Source: Harpalus rubripes (Eukaryota; Arthropoda; Insecta; Coleoptera; Carabidae). From it: 64,000 nt of DNA. Location: assembly GCA_963082715.1 (NCBI GenBank), contig CAUJCB010000258.1:1-64000 (forward strand). The letters run 5' to 3'. The notes under the pieces are model-generated. The model was not told where the DNA came from. It saw nothing but the letters and a program-made list of their open reading frames with translations, and searched no databases. Positions within the stretch are counted from its first letter, which is position 1; the number at the start of each line of letters is the position of its first letter. This document shows, piece after piece, positions 20,772 to 33,962 of the stretch. A program made the translations under genes and the position numbers.

Positions 20772-22787
20772 ATATTATATATTATAAAGAAAAGAATAAG
20801 TACCATAAGAAATGGAAAACTTACGGTAACGTTCAGGATTATCATATCTTCACAATACTTCGCAGAAGGGTGAAAATAATGATGTCTCAAGACTATATTA
20901 ACCATATTAAATACATTGAGGACAACATAAATACTAATGTAAATCACTTTTGGCAACACACTAAAAAACTACGCAAAGATAATAGCCTACCAAACTCATT
21001 ATTCTTAATTGACACTGTAGCCTCTTCTGGTGATAAATCAGTAATCTTTTTGCTAGCTTTTTTGAATCAGTGTACACAACTCACCAGAATAGCAACAATA
21101 TAACTTCAGATTCCACAAACTTAAATTTAGGTCAAATATCTATCCTTGAGACAGATATTTTACAATGTTTAACAAACTTAAATACTAAGAAGGGTTGCGG
21201 ACCAGACAGAATACATCCCGAATTCATAAAGAATTGTGCTTATTATCTTTCATACCCACTATTTATACTGTTTAACAAATCCTTGCAGACGGGTACATTT
21301 CCGGACGCATGGAAAACTTCACACATTACCCCTATTTTTAAATCTGGTGATAAACGGAATATTGAAAATTACAGACCTATATCAATATTATCTGCTTTTG
21401 GAAAAATATTTGAATACTTAATTGTAAGTAAAATAAAAGCAGATTTAAATAGTATAATAATCCCAAACCAAACTGGTTTTTGTCATGGAAAATCAGTTCT
21501 GAATAATCTTGTACCTTTCACAGAGTTTGTTGCAAAATGTCTAGATAACAAAAAACAGGTAGATGTTGTGTACACTGATTTCAGTAAAGCTTTCGACAGG
21601 GTTAATCTCACACTACTAATTAACAAGTTAGCATCTTATGGAGTTCATGGTTCCCTTCTGTGATGGATTGAATCTTACATTAAGAATCGATCTCAGATAG
21701 TATTTGTCAATGGTTTCAAATCGCGTGCAATCAACGTCACTTCCGGTGTGCCACAAGGGTCACATTTAGGGCCATTGTTGTTTAATGTTTTTATTAATTC
21801 TATTTTCAATTGCTTTCATAAATGTGACTTCTCGTTGTACGCAGATGACTTGAAAATATTTAAAATGATAGAGTCTTTAAATGATTGCTACTCACTACAA
21901 GCAGAACTTATAAATTTGACACAATACTGTGCTGAGAATGATTTAACTTTAAACATTTCTAAATGCTACACTGTAAGTTTTACCAGAAATAAGAATATTA
22001 CGTATTTTAATTACACATTACATAATCTAACCTTAGAACGTAAAAACATTATCATAGATTTGGGAGTTCTGTTTGATTCTAAATTACTGTTCAATGAACA
22101 AATTGATTCAGTTATTGGAAAAGCTTACAGAATAATGGGATACATATATAGATGTTGTAAGCAATTTACTAAAATTGAATCACTCTTATTGCTCTATAAA
22201 TCTCTAATAAGACCAATTGTTGAATATGCAACACAAATTTGGAATCCGGCATACAATAAAAACATAAAAAATTTAGAATCAATTCAGAAAAGGTTCATAA
22301 ATATGTTAAAATATAAATTCCCTTTTGATAAAGTAAATTATCTCGAAATCTTAAATGAATTAAATCTTCAAACATTAGAAAAGAGAAGAACTATTGCTGA
22401 TATGCTCTTGTTGTATAAAGTCCTTAATAATCTCTTGGATAGTTTCAATATTATTAATTTATTAAATTTTCACGTTCCACAATCCAACACAAGGAATAAA
22501 AGTTTGTTCTACATACCAAAATGTAATACAAATAATTATAAAAATAGTCCTTTAAACAGAATTATGGAAGTATATAACAAAGATTACCAGCACATAGATA
22601 TTTTTTCTTTGTCTATAAATAAATTCAAAAATGCGTTAAATTGTTAATAAACTTAGATAGTTAAATTTAATGATTGAATCATAATATTGTACAATATTTT
22701 TGTTAATTTGTATTATTTATAGTGGAAACCTATTATTGGTTATACTGTTGGTTTCCCTAATATTAATAAATAAATAAATAAATAAAT
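20772..22787 (+). mobile_element. 5'-truncated non-LTR retrotransposon, copy 2
   Basis: This is the same element as at 2737, at a constant offset of 18035 bp from its first base to the AATA tail, so no indels separate the copies. The differences I noticed are few substitutions, including one nonsense change and 'tagtaaaaac' versus 'tagtggaaac' in the 3' UTR. The 5' end abuts the TTA target tract, and the 3' tail (22765-22787) is followed by 'tattattttaatg', the other half of the target. Confidence 0.93.
20774..22647 (+). pseudogene. Reverse transcriptase of non-LTR retrotransposon, truncated, frameshifted and with a nonsense mutation
   Basis: The gene has the same structure as the copy at 2739, including the same frame change near 21034-21040, so that defect predates duplication. 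This copy also has TGA at 21661-21663 where the other has CGA (Arg, 3626-3628), splitting the RT between motif A (YTDFSKAFD) and motif B (GVPQGSHLGP). A CpG-type C-to-T transition explains it. The remaining frame resumes to TAA at 22645-22647 and includes YADD and the thumb. Other replacements relative to copy 1 include Tyr to Phe after LLFNV, Cys to Arg, Lys to Ile, Phe to Tyr and Lys to Glu. It cannot encode a functional RT. Confidence 0.92.
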
Positions 22788-24794
22788 TATTATTTTAATG
22801 AAAACTTACAGGATTTTTTGATTTTGGCGGTCTGTAGCTAATGAACAGTAAATGATAGAGGCATGGAGTTTAGGCCATTCGATTCTATGGACGTTTCTAC
22901 ATATGTTTAATATATTTTTAATTTTTGTTTTCGGCTGATACTGTATTACAATGCAAAAAACTAAAAAATTGTACCTACAAATATTCAGTAGTCTACTAAA
23001 AATTAAACCAGCCTGTATATAAATGAAAAAAATCATTTTCTACTAATTCAGGCTCGCTGATTACGGGAAAATTAATGAAAAAATTCCCTAAGGCTTAGAA
23101 TCCAAAATATAAATTTTTATTTTTAATGAAAACTTACAAGATTTTTTGAATTTGGCGGTCTGTAGCTAATGAACAGTAAATGTTAGAGGCACCGGGGTTG
23201 GGCCATTCGATTCTATGGACGTTTCTACATATGCCTAACATATTTTCAATTTTTGTTTTCGGCTGATACTGTATTACAATGCAAAAAACAAAAAAATTGT
23301 ACCTACAAATATTCAGTAGTCTACTAAAAATTAAACCAGTCTGTATATAAATGAAAAGTATCATTTTCTACTAACTGAGATCCGCTGATTACGGGAAAAA
23401 TAATGAAAAAATTCCCTAAGGCTTAGAATCCAAAATAGAAATTTTTATTTTTAATGAAAACTTACAAGATTTTTTGAATTTGGCGGTCTGTAGCTAATGA
23501 ACAGTAAATGTTAGAGGCACCGGGGTTGGGCCATTCGATTCTATGGACGTTTCTACATATGCCTAACATATTTTCAATTTTTGTTTTCGGCTGATACTGT
23601 ATTACAATGCAAAAAACAAAAAAATTGTACCTACAAATATTCAGTAGTCTACTAAAAATTAAACCAGTCTGTATATAAATGAAAAGTATCATTTTCTACT
23701 AACTGAGATCCGCTGATTACGGGAAAAATAATGAAAAAATTCCCTAAGGCTTAGAATCCAAAATAGAAATTTTTATTTTTAATGAAAACTTACAAGATTT
23801 TTTGAATTTGGCGGTCTGTAGCTAATGAACAGTAAATGTTAGAGGCACCGGGGTTGGGCCATTCAATTCTATGGACGTTTCTACATATGCCTAACATATT
23901 TTCAATTTTTTTTTTTGGCTGATACTATATTACAATGCAAAAAACAAAAAAATTGTACCTACAAATATTCAGTAGTCTACTAAAAATTAAACCAGTCTGT
24001 ATATAAATGAAAAGTATCATTTTCTACTAACTGAGATCCGCTGATTACGGGAAAAATAATGAAAAAATTCCCTAAGGCTTAGAATCCAAAATAGAAATTT
24101 TTATTTTTAATGAAAACTTACAAGATTTTTTGAATTTGGCGGTCTGTAGCTAATGAACAGTAAATGTTAGAGGCACCGGGGTTGGGCCATTCGATTCTAT
24201 GGACGTTTCTACATATGCCTAACATATTTTCAATTTTTTTTTTCGGCTGATACTGTATTACAATGCAAAAAACAAAAAAATTGTACCTACAAATATTCAG
24301 TAGTCTACTAAAAATTAAACCAGTCTGTATATAAATGAAAAGTATCATTTTCTACTAACTGAGATCCGCTGATTACGGGAAAAATAATGAAAAAATTCCC
24401 TAAGGCTTAGAATCCAAAATACAAATTTTTATTTTTAATGAAAACTTACAAGATTTTTTGAATTTGGCGGTCTGTAGCTAATGAACAGTAAATGTTAGAG
24501 GCACCGGGGTTGGGCCATTCGATTCTATGGACGTTTCTACATATGCCTAACATATTTTCAATTTTTGTTTTCGGCTGATACTGTATTACAATGCAAAAAA
24601 CAAAAAAATTGTACCTACAAATATTCAGTAGTCTACTAAAAATTAAACCAGTCTGTATATAAATGAAAAGTATCATTTTCTACTAACAGAGATTCGCTGA
24701 TTACGGGAAAAATAATTAAAAAATTCCTTAGGCCTTAGAATCTCAAATAGAAATTTTAATTTTTAATGAAAACTTACTGGATTTTTTGACTTTT
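22788..24794. repeat. 328-bp satellite, block S3 (6 monomers)
   Basis: The block opens with a b-type monomer (22806), followed by main-type monomers at 23134, 23462, 23790, 24118 and 24446, and ends in a diverged partial monomer leading into complex unit copy 3. The monomers at 23790 and 24118 carry a T-run in place of the usual 'tttttgttttcgg'. The junction monomer has 'gagattcgctgattacgggа' type sequence giving an 8 of 9 CENP-B-box-like match at 24692. Confidence 0.93.
24692..24708 (+). other. CENP-B-box-like 17-mer
   Basis: The 17-mer attcgctgattacggga matches the mammalian CENP-B box pattern (TTCG, four any, A, two any, CGGG) at 8 of 9 defined positions with correct spacing; the central A is T. 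Similarity could be coincidental, and no CENP-B-like protein is known to act here. Confidence 0.3.
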
Positions 24795-24973
24795 GTACAT
24801 TTAACAGCCTGTAACTATTGGAACAGCCTATATACAAATATCACTGCTGTTGTATATTATAGAAAATTTTATGTAGAATCCAAATTTACAACGTACACGT
24901 TGCTATCTTGAACCGTTCAGAAGCTACAGACAAAAATATAGAAAATGAGCTAAACAAAAATGCATCGTTTATA

Positions 24974-25295
24974 CATACATACATACATACATAAAATCAC
25001 GCATTTCTCACTTAGTGGGTTAGCACAAACCCGAAAGAATAACAATAACATCATCCAAAAAATAAACAGTCTCTCTTTCAACAACATTATTACTAACCTG
25101 ACATCATAGGTACAACATATATTCCTCACTCTTAACATATTAAAGTGACCGATTTTCGGTAGCGAAATACCGCATCCGGACCACAATAATAGTTACGAAA
25201 CAATCATCCTTCGCCACACATTCCTGTCTAAGCACACTTCTTTCGCCTCGGCCACATTCATAATCGCATTCATACACGCTCTTCTTCTCTTCCCA
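24974..25295 (-). mobile_element. SINE-like retroposon, copy 3
   Basis: The insertion is flanked by gcatcgtttata at 24962-24973 and 25296-25307. It is 322 bp with the tetranucleotide tail at its plus-strand left end. It differs from the other copies by scattered substitutions such as 'catttctcacttag', which breaks the palindrome conserved elsewhere. Confidence 0.75.
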
Positions 25296-25749
25296 GCATC
25301 GTTTATAATAAAAATTATTCAAAAATAAGTGTACTTTTAATAGTTTGTAACTATTGGAACAACCTATATACAAATATTACTGCTGATGTATATTATAGAA
25401 AATTTCATGTAGATTCCAAATTTGCAACGTACACGTTGCTATCTTGAACCGTTCAGAAGCTACAGACAAAAATATAGAAAATGAGCTAGTCAAAAATTCA
25501 TCGTTTATAATAAAAATTAGTCAAAAATAAGTGTACTTTTAACAGCTAGTAACTATTGAAACAGCCTATACACAAACACGAATTACGTAAGATCTAGGCG
25601 TCAAATCTCAATTTGGACGCCGGATTCGAAACCCTTGGGGTCGAATTAAGGGGTTGCCATGTCTAACTCAAAAATTGTTTTCCCGAAAAAAGATGGACTA
25701 TAACTACTACTCTTGCCCTACGGCTTGTCACCCCAATTTTTTTACGGGA

Positions 25750-25782
25750 TATAAAAGTATATGGCCTCCTTAATATTCAGTT
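25750..25782 (+). promoter_or_regulatory. Core promoter-like TATA box and initiator, copy 3
   Basis: TATAAAAG (25750-25757) and TCAGTT (25777-25782) are at the same 29-base spacing. Here the downstream sequence is satellite and then complex unit copy 4, with no retrotransposon. Confidence 0.45.
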
Positions 25783-25984
25783 AAAATTTGAAACAGAAAC
25801 TATTTAAATTAATGTACATAAAGAGACTCCATATAATAATAGCCTTGGGGTTTTTTTTGGCAAAAAAAAACTTTTTGGCTCCGATTTGTTTCAAATTTCG
25901 TATACGTTAACTAGTGACAAAGGACTAATGGATAGCCAAATCTGAGCTTATAGGGTTTGATATTAAGGGAGTTATTGAAGTCTA

Positions 25985-26516
25985 AAAAAAATTGTACCTA
26001 CAAATATTCAGTAGCCTACTAAAAATTAAACCAGCCTGTATATAAATGAAAAGTATCATTTTCTACTAATTCAGATCCGCTGATTACGGGAAAAATAATG
26101 AAAAAATTCCCTAGGGCTTAGAAACCAAAATAGAAATTTTTATTATTATTATTATTTTAATGAAAACTTACAGGATTTTTTGATTTTGGCGGTCTGTAGC
26201 TAATGAACAGTAAATGATAGAGGCATGGAGTTTAGGCCATTCAATTCTATGGACGTTTCTACATATGTTTAATATATTTTTAATTTTTGTTTTCGGCTGA
26301 TACTGTATTACAATGCAAAAAACTAAAAAATTGTACCTACAAATATTCAGTAGTCTACTAAAAATTAAACCAGCCTGTATATAAATGAAAAAAATCATTT
26401 TCTACTAACTGAGATCCGCTGATTATGGAAAAAATAATTAAAAAATTCCTAAGGCCTTAGAATCTAAAATAGAAATTTTAATTTTTAATGAAAACTTACT
26501 GGATTTTTTGACTTTT
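25985..26516. repeat. 328-bp satellite, block S4, with empty retrotransposon target site
   Basis: A partial monomer ending in the TTA tract (26141-26158) is followed by one b-type monomer (26168) and a diverged partial monomer that enters copy 4. The tract is uninterrupted, so this is the pre-insertion allele of the site occupied at 2737 and 20772. Confidence 0.92.
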
Positions 26517-26695
26517 GTACATTTAACAGCCTGTAACTATTGGAACAGCCTATATACAAATATCACTGCTGTTGTATATTATAGAAAATTTTATGTAGAT
26601 TCCAAATTTGCAACGTACACGTTGCTATCTTGAACCGTTCAGAAGCTACAGACAAAAATATAGAAAATGAGCTAAATAAAAATGAATCGTTTATA

Positions 26696-27017
26696 CAAAC
26701 ATACATACATACATAAAATCACGCATTTCCCACTTAGTGGGTTAGCACAAACCCGAAAGAATAACAATAATATCATCCAAAAAATAAACAGTCTCTCTTT
26801 CAACAACATTATTACTAACCTGACATCATAGGTACAACATATATTCCTCACTCATAACATATTAAAATGACCGATTTTCGGTAGCGAAATACCGCATCCG
26901 GACCACAATAAAAGTTACGAAACAATCATCCTTCGCCACACATTCCTGTCTAAGCACACTTCTTTCGCCTCGGCCACATTCATAATCGCATTCATACACG
27001 CTCTTCTTCTCTTCCCA
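26696..27017 (-). mobile_element. SINE-like retroposon, copy 4
   Basis: The flanking repeats are gaatcgtttata (26684-26695) and gcatcgtttata (27018-27029), one substitution having accumulated in the left one. Tail, palindrome and length match the other copies. Confidence 0.75.
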
Positions 27018-27673
27018 GCATCGTTTATAATAAAAATTATTCAAAAATAAGTGTACTTTTAATAGTTTGTAACTATTGGAACAGCCTATATACAAATATC
27101 ACTGCTGATGTATATTATAGAAAATGTCATGTAGATTCCAAATTTGCAACGTACACGTTGCTATCTTTAACCGTTCAGAAGCTACAGACAAAAATATAGA
27201 AAATGAGCTAAACAAAAATGCATCGTTTATAATAAAAATTATTCAAAAATAAGTGTACATTTAATAGTTTGTAACTATTGGAACAGCCTATATACAAATA
27301 TCACTGCTGATGTATATTATAGAAAATTTCATGTAGATTCCAAATTTGCAACGTACACGTTGCTATCTTGAACCGTTCAGAAGCTACAGACAAAAATATA
27401 GAAAATGAGCTAGACAAAAATTCATCGTTTATAATAAAAATTAGTCAAAAATAAGTGTACTTTTAACAGCTAGTGACTATTGAAACAGCCTATACACAAA
27501 CACGAATTACGTAAGATCTAAGCGTCAAATCTCAATTTGGACGCCGGATTCGAAATCCTTGGGGTCGAATTAAGGGGTTGCCATGTCTAACTCAAAAATT
27601 GTTTTCCCGAAAAAAGATGGACTATAACTACTACTCTTGCCCTACGGCTTGTCACCCCAATTTTTTTACGGGA

Positions 27674-27706
27674 TATAAAAGTATATGGCCTCCTTAATAT
27701 TCAGTT
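27674..27706 (+). promoter_or_regulatory. Core promoter-like TATA box and initiator, copy 4
   Basis: TATAAAAG (27674-27681) and TCAGTT (27701-27706) keep the 29-base spacing. This copy points directly into the largest satellite block, which runs uninterrupted to the window end. Confidence 0.45.
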
Positions 27707-30700
27707 AAAATTTGAAACAGAAACTATTAAAATTAATGTACATAAAGAGACTCCATATAATAATAGCCTTGGGGTTTTTTTGGCAAAAAAAACTTTTTGA
27801 CTCCGATTTGTTTCAAATTTCGTATACGTTAACTAGTGACAAAGGACTAATGGATAGCCAAATCTGAGCTTATAGGGTTTAATATTAAGGGAGTTATTGA
27901 AGTCTAAAAAAAAATTGTACCTACAAATATTCAGTAGCCTATTAAAAATTAAACCAGCCTGTATATAAATGAAAAGTATCATTTTCTACTAATTCAAATC
28001 CGCTGATTACGGGAAAAATAATGAAAAAATTCCCTAGGGTTTAGAAACCAAAATAGAAATTTTTATTATTATTATTATTTTAATGAAAACTTACAGGATT
28101 TTTTGATTTTGGCGGTCTGTAGCTAATGAACAGTAAATGACAGAGGCATGGAGTTTAAGCCATTCGATTCTATGGACGTTTCTACATATGTTTAATATAT
28201 TTTTAATTTTTGTTTTCGGCTGATACTGTATTACAATGCAAAAAACTAAAAAATTGTACCTACAAATATTCAGTAGTCTACTAAAAATTAAACCAGTCTG
28301 TATATAAATGAAAAGTATCATTTTCTACTAATTCAAATCCGCTGATTACGGGAAAAATAATGAAAAAATTCCCTAGGGTTTAGAAACCAAAATAGAAATT
28401 TTTATTATTATTATTATTTTAATGAAAACTTACAGGATTTTTTGATTTTGGCGGTCTGTAGCTAATGAACAGTAAATGATAGAGGCATGGAGTTTAAGCC
28501 ATTCGATTCTATGGACGTTTCTACATATGTTTATTATATTTTTAATTTTTGTTTTCGGCTGATACTGTATTACAATGCAAAAAACTAAAAAATTGTACCT
28601 ACAAATATTCAGTAGTCTACTAAAAATTAAACCAGCCTGTATATAAATAAAAAGTATCATTTTCTACTAACTGAGTTTCGCTGATTACAGGAAAAATAAT
28701 GAAAAAATTCTCTAAGGCTTAGAATCCAAAATAATTTTTTTTATTTTTAATGAAAACTTACAAGATTTTTTGAATTTGGCGGTCTGTAGCTAATGAACAG
28801 TAAATGTTAGAGGCACCGGGGTTGGGCCATTCGATTCTATGGACGTTTCTACATATGCCTAACATATTTTCAATTTTTGTTTTCGGCTGATACTGTATTA
28901 CAATGCAAAAAACAAAAAAATTGTACCTACAAATATTCAGTAGTCTACTAAAAATTAAACCAGTCTGTATATAAATGAAAAGTATCATTTTCTACTAACT
29001 GAGATCCGCTGATTACGGGAAAAATAATGAAAAAATTCCCTAAGGCTTAGAATCCAAAATAGAAATTTTTATTTTTAATGAAAACTTACAAGATTTTTTG
29101 AATTTGGCGGTCTGTAGATAATGAACAGTAAATGTTAGAGGCACCGGGGTTGGGCCATTCGATTCTATGGACGTTTCTACATATGCCTAACATATTTTCA
29201 ATTTTTGTTTTCGGCTGATACTGTATTACAATGCAAAAAACAAAAAAATTGTACCTACAAATATTCAGTAGTCTACTAAAAATTAAACCAGTCTGTATAT
29301 AAATGAAAAGTATCATTTTCTACTAACTGAGATCCGCTGATTACGGGAAAAATAATGAAAAAATTCCCTAAAGCTTAGAATCCAAAATAGAAATTTTTAT
29401 TTTTAATGAAAACTTACAAGATTTTTTGAATTTGGCGGTCTGTAGCTAATGAACAGTAAATGTTAGAGGCACCGGGGTTGGGCCATTCGATTCTATGGAC
29501 GTTTCTACATATGCCTAACATATTTTCAATTTTTGTTTTTGGCTGATACTGTATTACAATGCAAAAAACAAAAAAAATTGTACCTACAAATATTCAGTAG
29601 TCTACTAAAAATTAAACCAGTCTGTATATAAATGAAAAGTATCATTTTCTACTAACTGAGATCCGCTGATTACGGAAAAAATAATGAAAAAATTCCCTAA
29701 GGCTTAGAATCCAAAATAGAAATTTTTATTTTTAATGAAAACTTACAAGATTTTTTGAATTTGGCGGTCTGTAGCTAATGAACAGTAAATGTTAGAAGCA
29801 CCGGGGTTGGGCCATTCGATTCTATGGACGTTTCTACATATGCCTAACATATTTTCAATTTTTGTTTTCGGCTGATACTGTATTTCAATGCAAAAAACAA
29901 AAAAATTGTACCTACAAATATTCAGTAGTCTACTAAAAATTAGACCAGTCTGTATATAAATGAAAAGTATCATTTTCTACTAACTGAGATCCGCTGATTA
30001 CGGGAAAAATAATGAAAAAATTCCCTAAGGCTTAGAAACCAAAATAGAAATTTTTATTTTTAATGAAAACTTACAAGATTTTTTGAATTTGGCGGTCTGT
30101 AGCTAATGAACAGTAAATGTTAGAGGCACCGGGGTTGGGCCATTCGATTCTATGGACGTTTCTACATATGCCTAACATATTTTCAATTTTTGTTTTCGGC
30201 TGATACTGTATTACAATACAAAAAACAAAAAAATTGTACCTACAAATATTCAGTAGTCTACTAAAAATTAAACCAGTCTGTATATAAATGAAAAGTATCA
30301 TTTTCTACTAACTGAGATCCGCTGATTACGGAAAAAATAATGAAAAAATTCCCTAAGGCTTAGAATCCAAAATAGAAATTTTTATTTTTAATAAAAACTT
30401 ACAAATTTTTTTGAATTTGGCGGTCTGTAGCTAAAGAACAGTAAATGTTAGAGGCACCGGGGTTGGGCCATTCGATTCTATGGACGTTTCTACATATGCC
30501 TAACATATTTTCAATTTTTGTTTTCGGCTGATACTGTATTACAATGCAAAAAACAAAAAAATTGTACCTACAAATATTCAGTAGTCTACTAAAAATTAAA
30601 CCAGTCTGTATATAAATGAAAAGTATCATTTTCTACTAACTGAGATCCGCTGATTACGGGAAAAATAATGAAAAAATTCCCTAAGGCTTAGAATCCAAAA

Positions 30701-32622
30701 TAGAAATTTTTATTTTTAATGAAAACTTACAAGATTTTTTGAATTTGGCGGTCTGTAGCTAATGAACAGTAAATGTTAGAGGCACCGGGGTTGGGCCATT
30801 CGATTCTATGGACGTTTCTACATATGCCTAACATATTTTCAATTTTTGTTTTCGGCTGATACTGTATTACAATGCAAAAAACAAAAAAATTGTACCTACA
30901 AATATTCAGTAGTCTACTAAAAATTAAACCAGTCTGTATATAAATGAAAAGTATCATTTTCTACTAACTGAGATCCGCTGATTACGGGAAAAATAATGAA
31001 AAAATTCCCTAAGGCTTAGAATCCAAAATAGAAATTTTTATTTTTAATGAAAACTTACAAGATTTTTTGAATTTGGCGGTCTGTAGCTAATGAACAGTAA
31101 ATGTTAGAGGCACCGGGGTTGGGCCATTCGATTCTATGGACGTTTCTACATATGCCTAACATATTTTCAATTTTTGTTTTCGGCTGATACTGTATTACAA
31201 TGCAAAAAACAAAAAAATTGTACCTACAAATATTCAGTAGTCTACTAAAAATTAGACCAGTCTGTATATAAATGAAAAGTATCATTTTCTACTAACTGAG
31301 ATCCGCTGATTACGGGAAAAATAATGAAAAAATTCCCTAAGGCTTAGAATCCAAAATAGAAATTTTTATTTTTAATGAAAACTTACAAGATTTTTTGAAT
31401 TTGGCGGTCTGTAGCTAATGAACAGTAAATGTTAGAGGCACCGGGGTTGGGCCATTCGATTCTATGGACGTTTCTACATATGCCTAACATATTTTCAATT
31501 TTTTTTTCGGCTGATACTGTATTACAATGCAAAAAACAAAAAAATTGTACCTACAAATATTCAGTAGTCTACTAAAAATTAAACCAGTCTGTATATAAAT
31601 GAAAAGTATCATTTTCTACTAACTGCAATCCGCTGATTACGGGAAAAATAATGAAAAAATTCCCTAAGGCTTAGAATCCAAAATAAATTTTTTTATTTTT
31701 AATGAAAACTTACAAGATTTTTTGAATTTGGCGGTCTGTAGCTAATGAACAGTAAATGTTAGAGGCACCGGGGTTAGGCCATTCGATTCTATGGACGTTT
31801 CTACATATGCCTAACATATTTTCAATTTTTGTTTTCGGCTGATACTGTATTACAATGCAAAAAACAAAAAAATTGTACCTACAAATATTCAGTAGTCTAC
31901 TAAAAATTAAACCAGTCTGTATATAAATGAAAAGTATCATTTTCTACTAACTGAGATCCGCTGATTACGGGAAAAATAATGAAAAAATTCCCTAAGGCTT
32001 AGAATCCAAAATAGAAATTTTTATTTTTAATGAAAACTTACAAGATTTTTTGAATTTGGCGGTCTGTAGCTAATGAACAGTAAATGTTAGAGGCACCGGG
32101 GTTGGGCCATTCGATTCTATGGACGTTTCTACATATGCCTAACATATTTTCAATTTTTGTTTTCGGCTGATACTGTATTACAATGCAAAAAACAAAAAAA
32201 TTGTACCTACAAATATTCAGTAGTCTACTAAAAATTAAACCAGTCTGTATATAAATGAAAAGTATCATTTTCTACTAATTCAAATCCGCTGATTACGGGA
32301 AAAATAATGAAAAAATTCCCTAGGGTTTAGAAACCAAAATAGAAATTTTTATTATTATTATTATTTTAATGAAAACTTACAGGATTTTTTGACTTTGGCG
32401 GTCTGTAGCTAATGAACAGTAAATGATAGAGGCATGGAGTTTAAGCCATTCGATTCTATGGACGTTTCTACATATGTTTATTATATTTTTAATTTTTGTT
32501 TTCGGCTGATACTGTATTACAATGCAAAAAACTAAAAAATTGTACCTACAAATATTCAGTAGTCTACTAAAAATTAAACCAGCCTGTATATAAATGAAAA
32601 GTATCATTTTCTACTAACTGAG

Positions 32623-32639
32623 TTTCGCTGATTACGGGA
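32623..32639 (+). other. CENP-B-box-like 17-mer
   Basis: The 17-mer tttcgctgattacggga matches 8 of 9 defined positions of the CENP-B box at correct spacing, with T for the central A. It lies at the end of a b-type monomer. Confidence 0.3.
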
Positions 32640-33945
32640 AAAATAATGAAAAAATTCCCTAAGGCTTAGAATCCAAAATAATTTTTTTTATTTTTAATGA
32701 AAACTTACAAGATTTTTTGAATTTGGCGGTCTGTAGCTAATGAACAGTAAATGTTAGAGGCACCGGGGTTGGGCCATTCGATTCTATGGACGTTTCTACA
32801 TATGCCTAACATATTTTCAATTTTTGTTTTCGGCTGATACTGTATTACAATGCAAAAAACAAAAAAAATGTACCTACAAATATTCAGTAGTCTACTAAAA
32901 ATTAAACCAGTCTGTATATAAATGAAAAGTATCATTTTCTACTAACTGAGATCCGCTGATTACGGGAAAAATAATGAAAAAATTCCCTAAGGCTTAGAAT
33001 CCAAAATAGAAATTTTTATTTTTAATGAAAACTTACAAGATTTTTTGAATTTGGCGGTCTGTAGCTAATGAACAGTAAATGTTAGAGGCACCGGGGTTGG
33101 GCCATTCGATTCTATGGACGTTTCTACATATGCCTAACATATTTTCAATTTTTGTTTTCGGCTGATACTGTATTACAATGCAAAAAACAAAAAAATTGTA
33201 CCTACAAATATTCAGTAGTCTACTAAAAATTAAACCAGTCTGTATATAAATGAAAAGTATCATTTTCTACTAACTGAGATCCGCTGATTACGGGAAAAAT
33301 AATGAAAAAATTCCCTAAGGTTTAGAATCCAAAATAGAAATTTTTATTTTTAATGAAAACTTACAAGATTTTTTGAATTTGGCGGTCTGTAGCTAATGAA
33401 CAGTAAATGTTAGAGGCACCGGGGTTGGGCCATTCGATTCTATGGACGTTTCTACATATGCCTAACATATTTTCAATTTTTTTTTTCGGCTGATACTGTA
33501 TTACAATGCAAAAAACAAAAAAATTGTACCTACAAATATTCAGTAGTCTACTAAAAATTAAACCAGTCTGTATATAAATGAAAAGTATCATTTTCTACTA
33601 ATTCAAATCCGCTGATTACGGGAAAAATAATGAAAAAATTCCCTAGGGTTTAGAAACCAAAATAGAAATTTTTATTATTATTATTATTTTAATGAAAACT
33701 TACAGGATTTTTTGACTTTGGCGGTCTGTAGCTAATGAACAGTAAATGATAGAGGCATGGAGTTTAAGCCATTCGATTCTATGGACGTTTCTACATATGT
33801 TTATTATATTTTTAATTTTTGTTTTCGGCTGATACTGTATTACAATGCAAAAAACTAAAAAATTGTACCTACAAATATTCAGTAGTCTACTAAAAATTAA
33901 ACCAGCCTGTATATAAATGAAAAGTATCATTTTCTACTAACTGAG

Positions 33946-33962
33946 TTTCGCTGATTACGGGA
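33946..33962 (+). other. CENP-B-box-like 17-mer
   Basis: This is the same 17-mer as at 32623, in the block duplicate 1323 bp downstream. It is a copy by duplication, not an independent occurrence. Confidence 0.3.

Larger units (their letters stand above)
24795..25984. repeat. Complex repeat unit, copy 3 (one subrepeat fewer)
   Basis: Subrepeats start at 24795, 25331 and (partial) 25533, so one whole 202-bp unit is missing relative to the other copies. The SINE-like insertion is present in the first. The single-copy segment from about 25577 carries the promoter-like pair and a longer T-run/A-run hairpin ('ttttttttggcaaaaaaaaa'). Copy 3 has no retrotransposon: the TTA target tract is intact in the following satellite fragment. 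Confidence 0.9.
26517..27907. repeat. Complex repeat unit, copy 4
   Basis: Subrepeats start at 26517, 27053, 27255 and (partial) 27457, all 202 bp after subtracting the insertion. The single-copy segment runs from about 27501. The T-run/A-run hairpin is present. The satellite fragment that follows keeps an empty TTA target at 28063-28080. Copies 3 and 4 are only about 530 bp apart, consistent with a tandem duplication of the unit plus one monomer. Confidence 0.9.
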
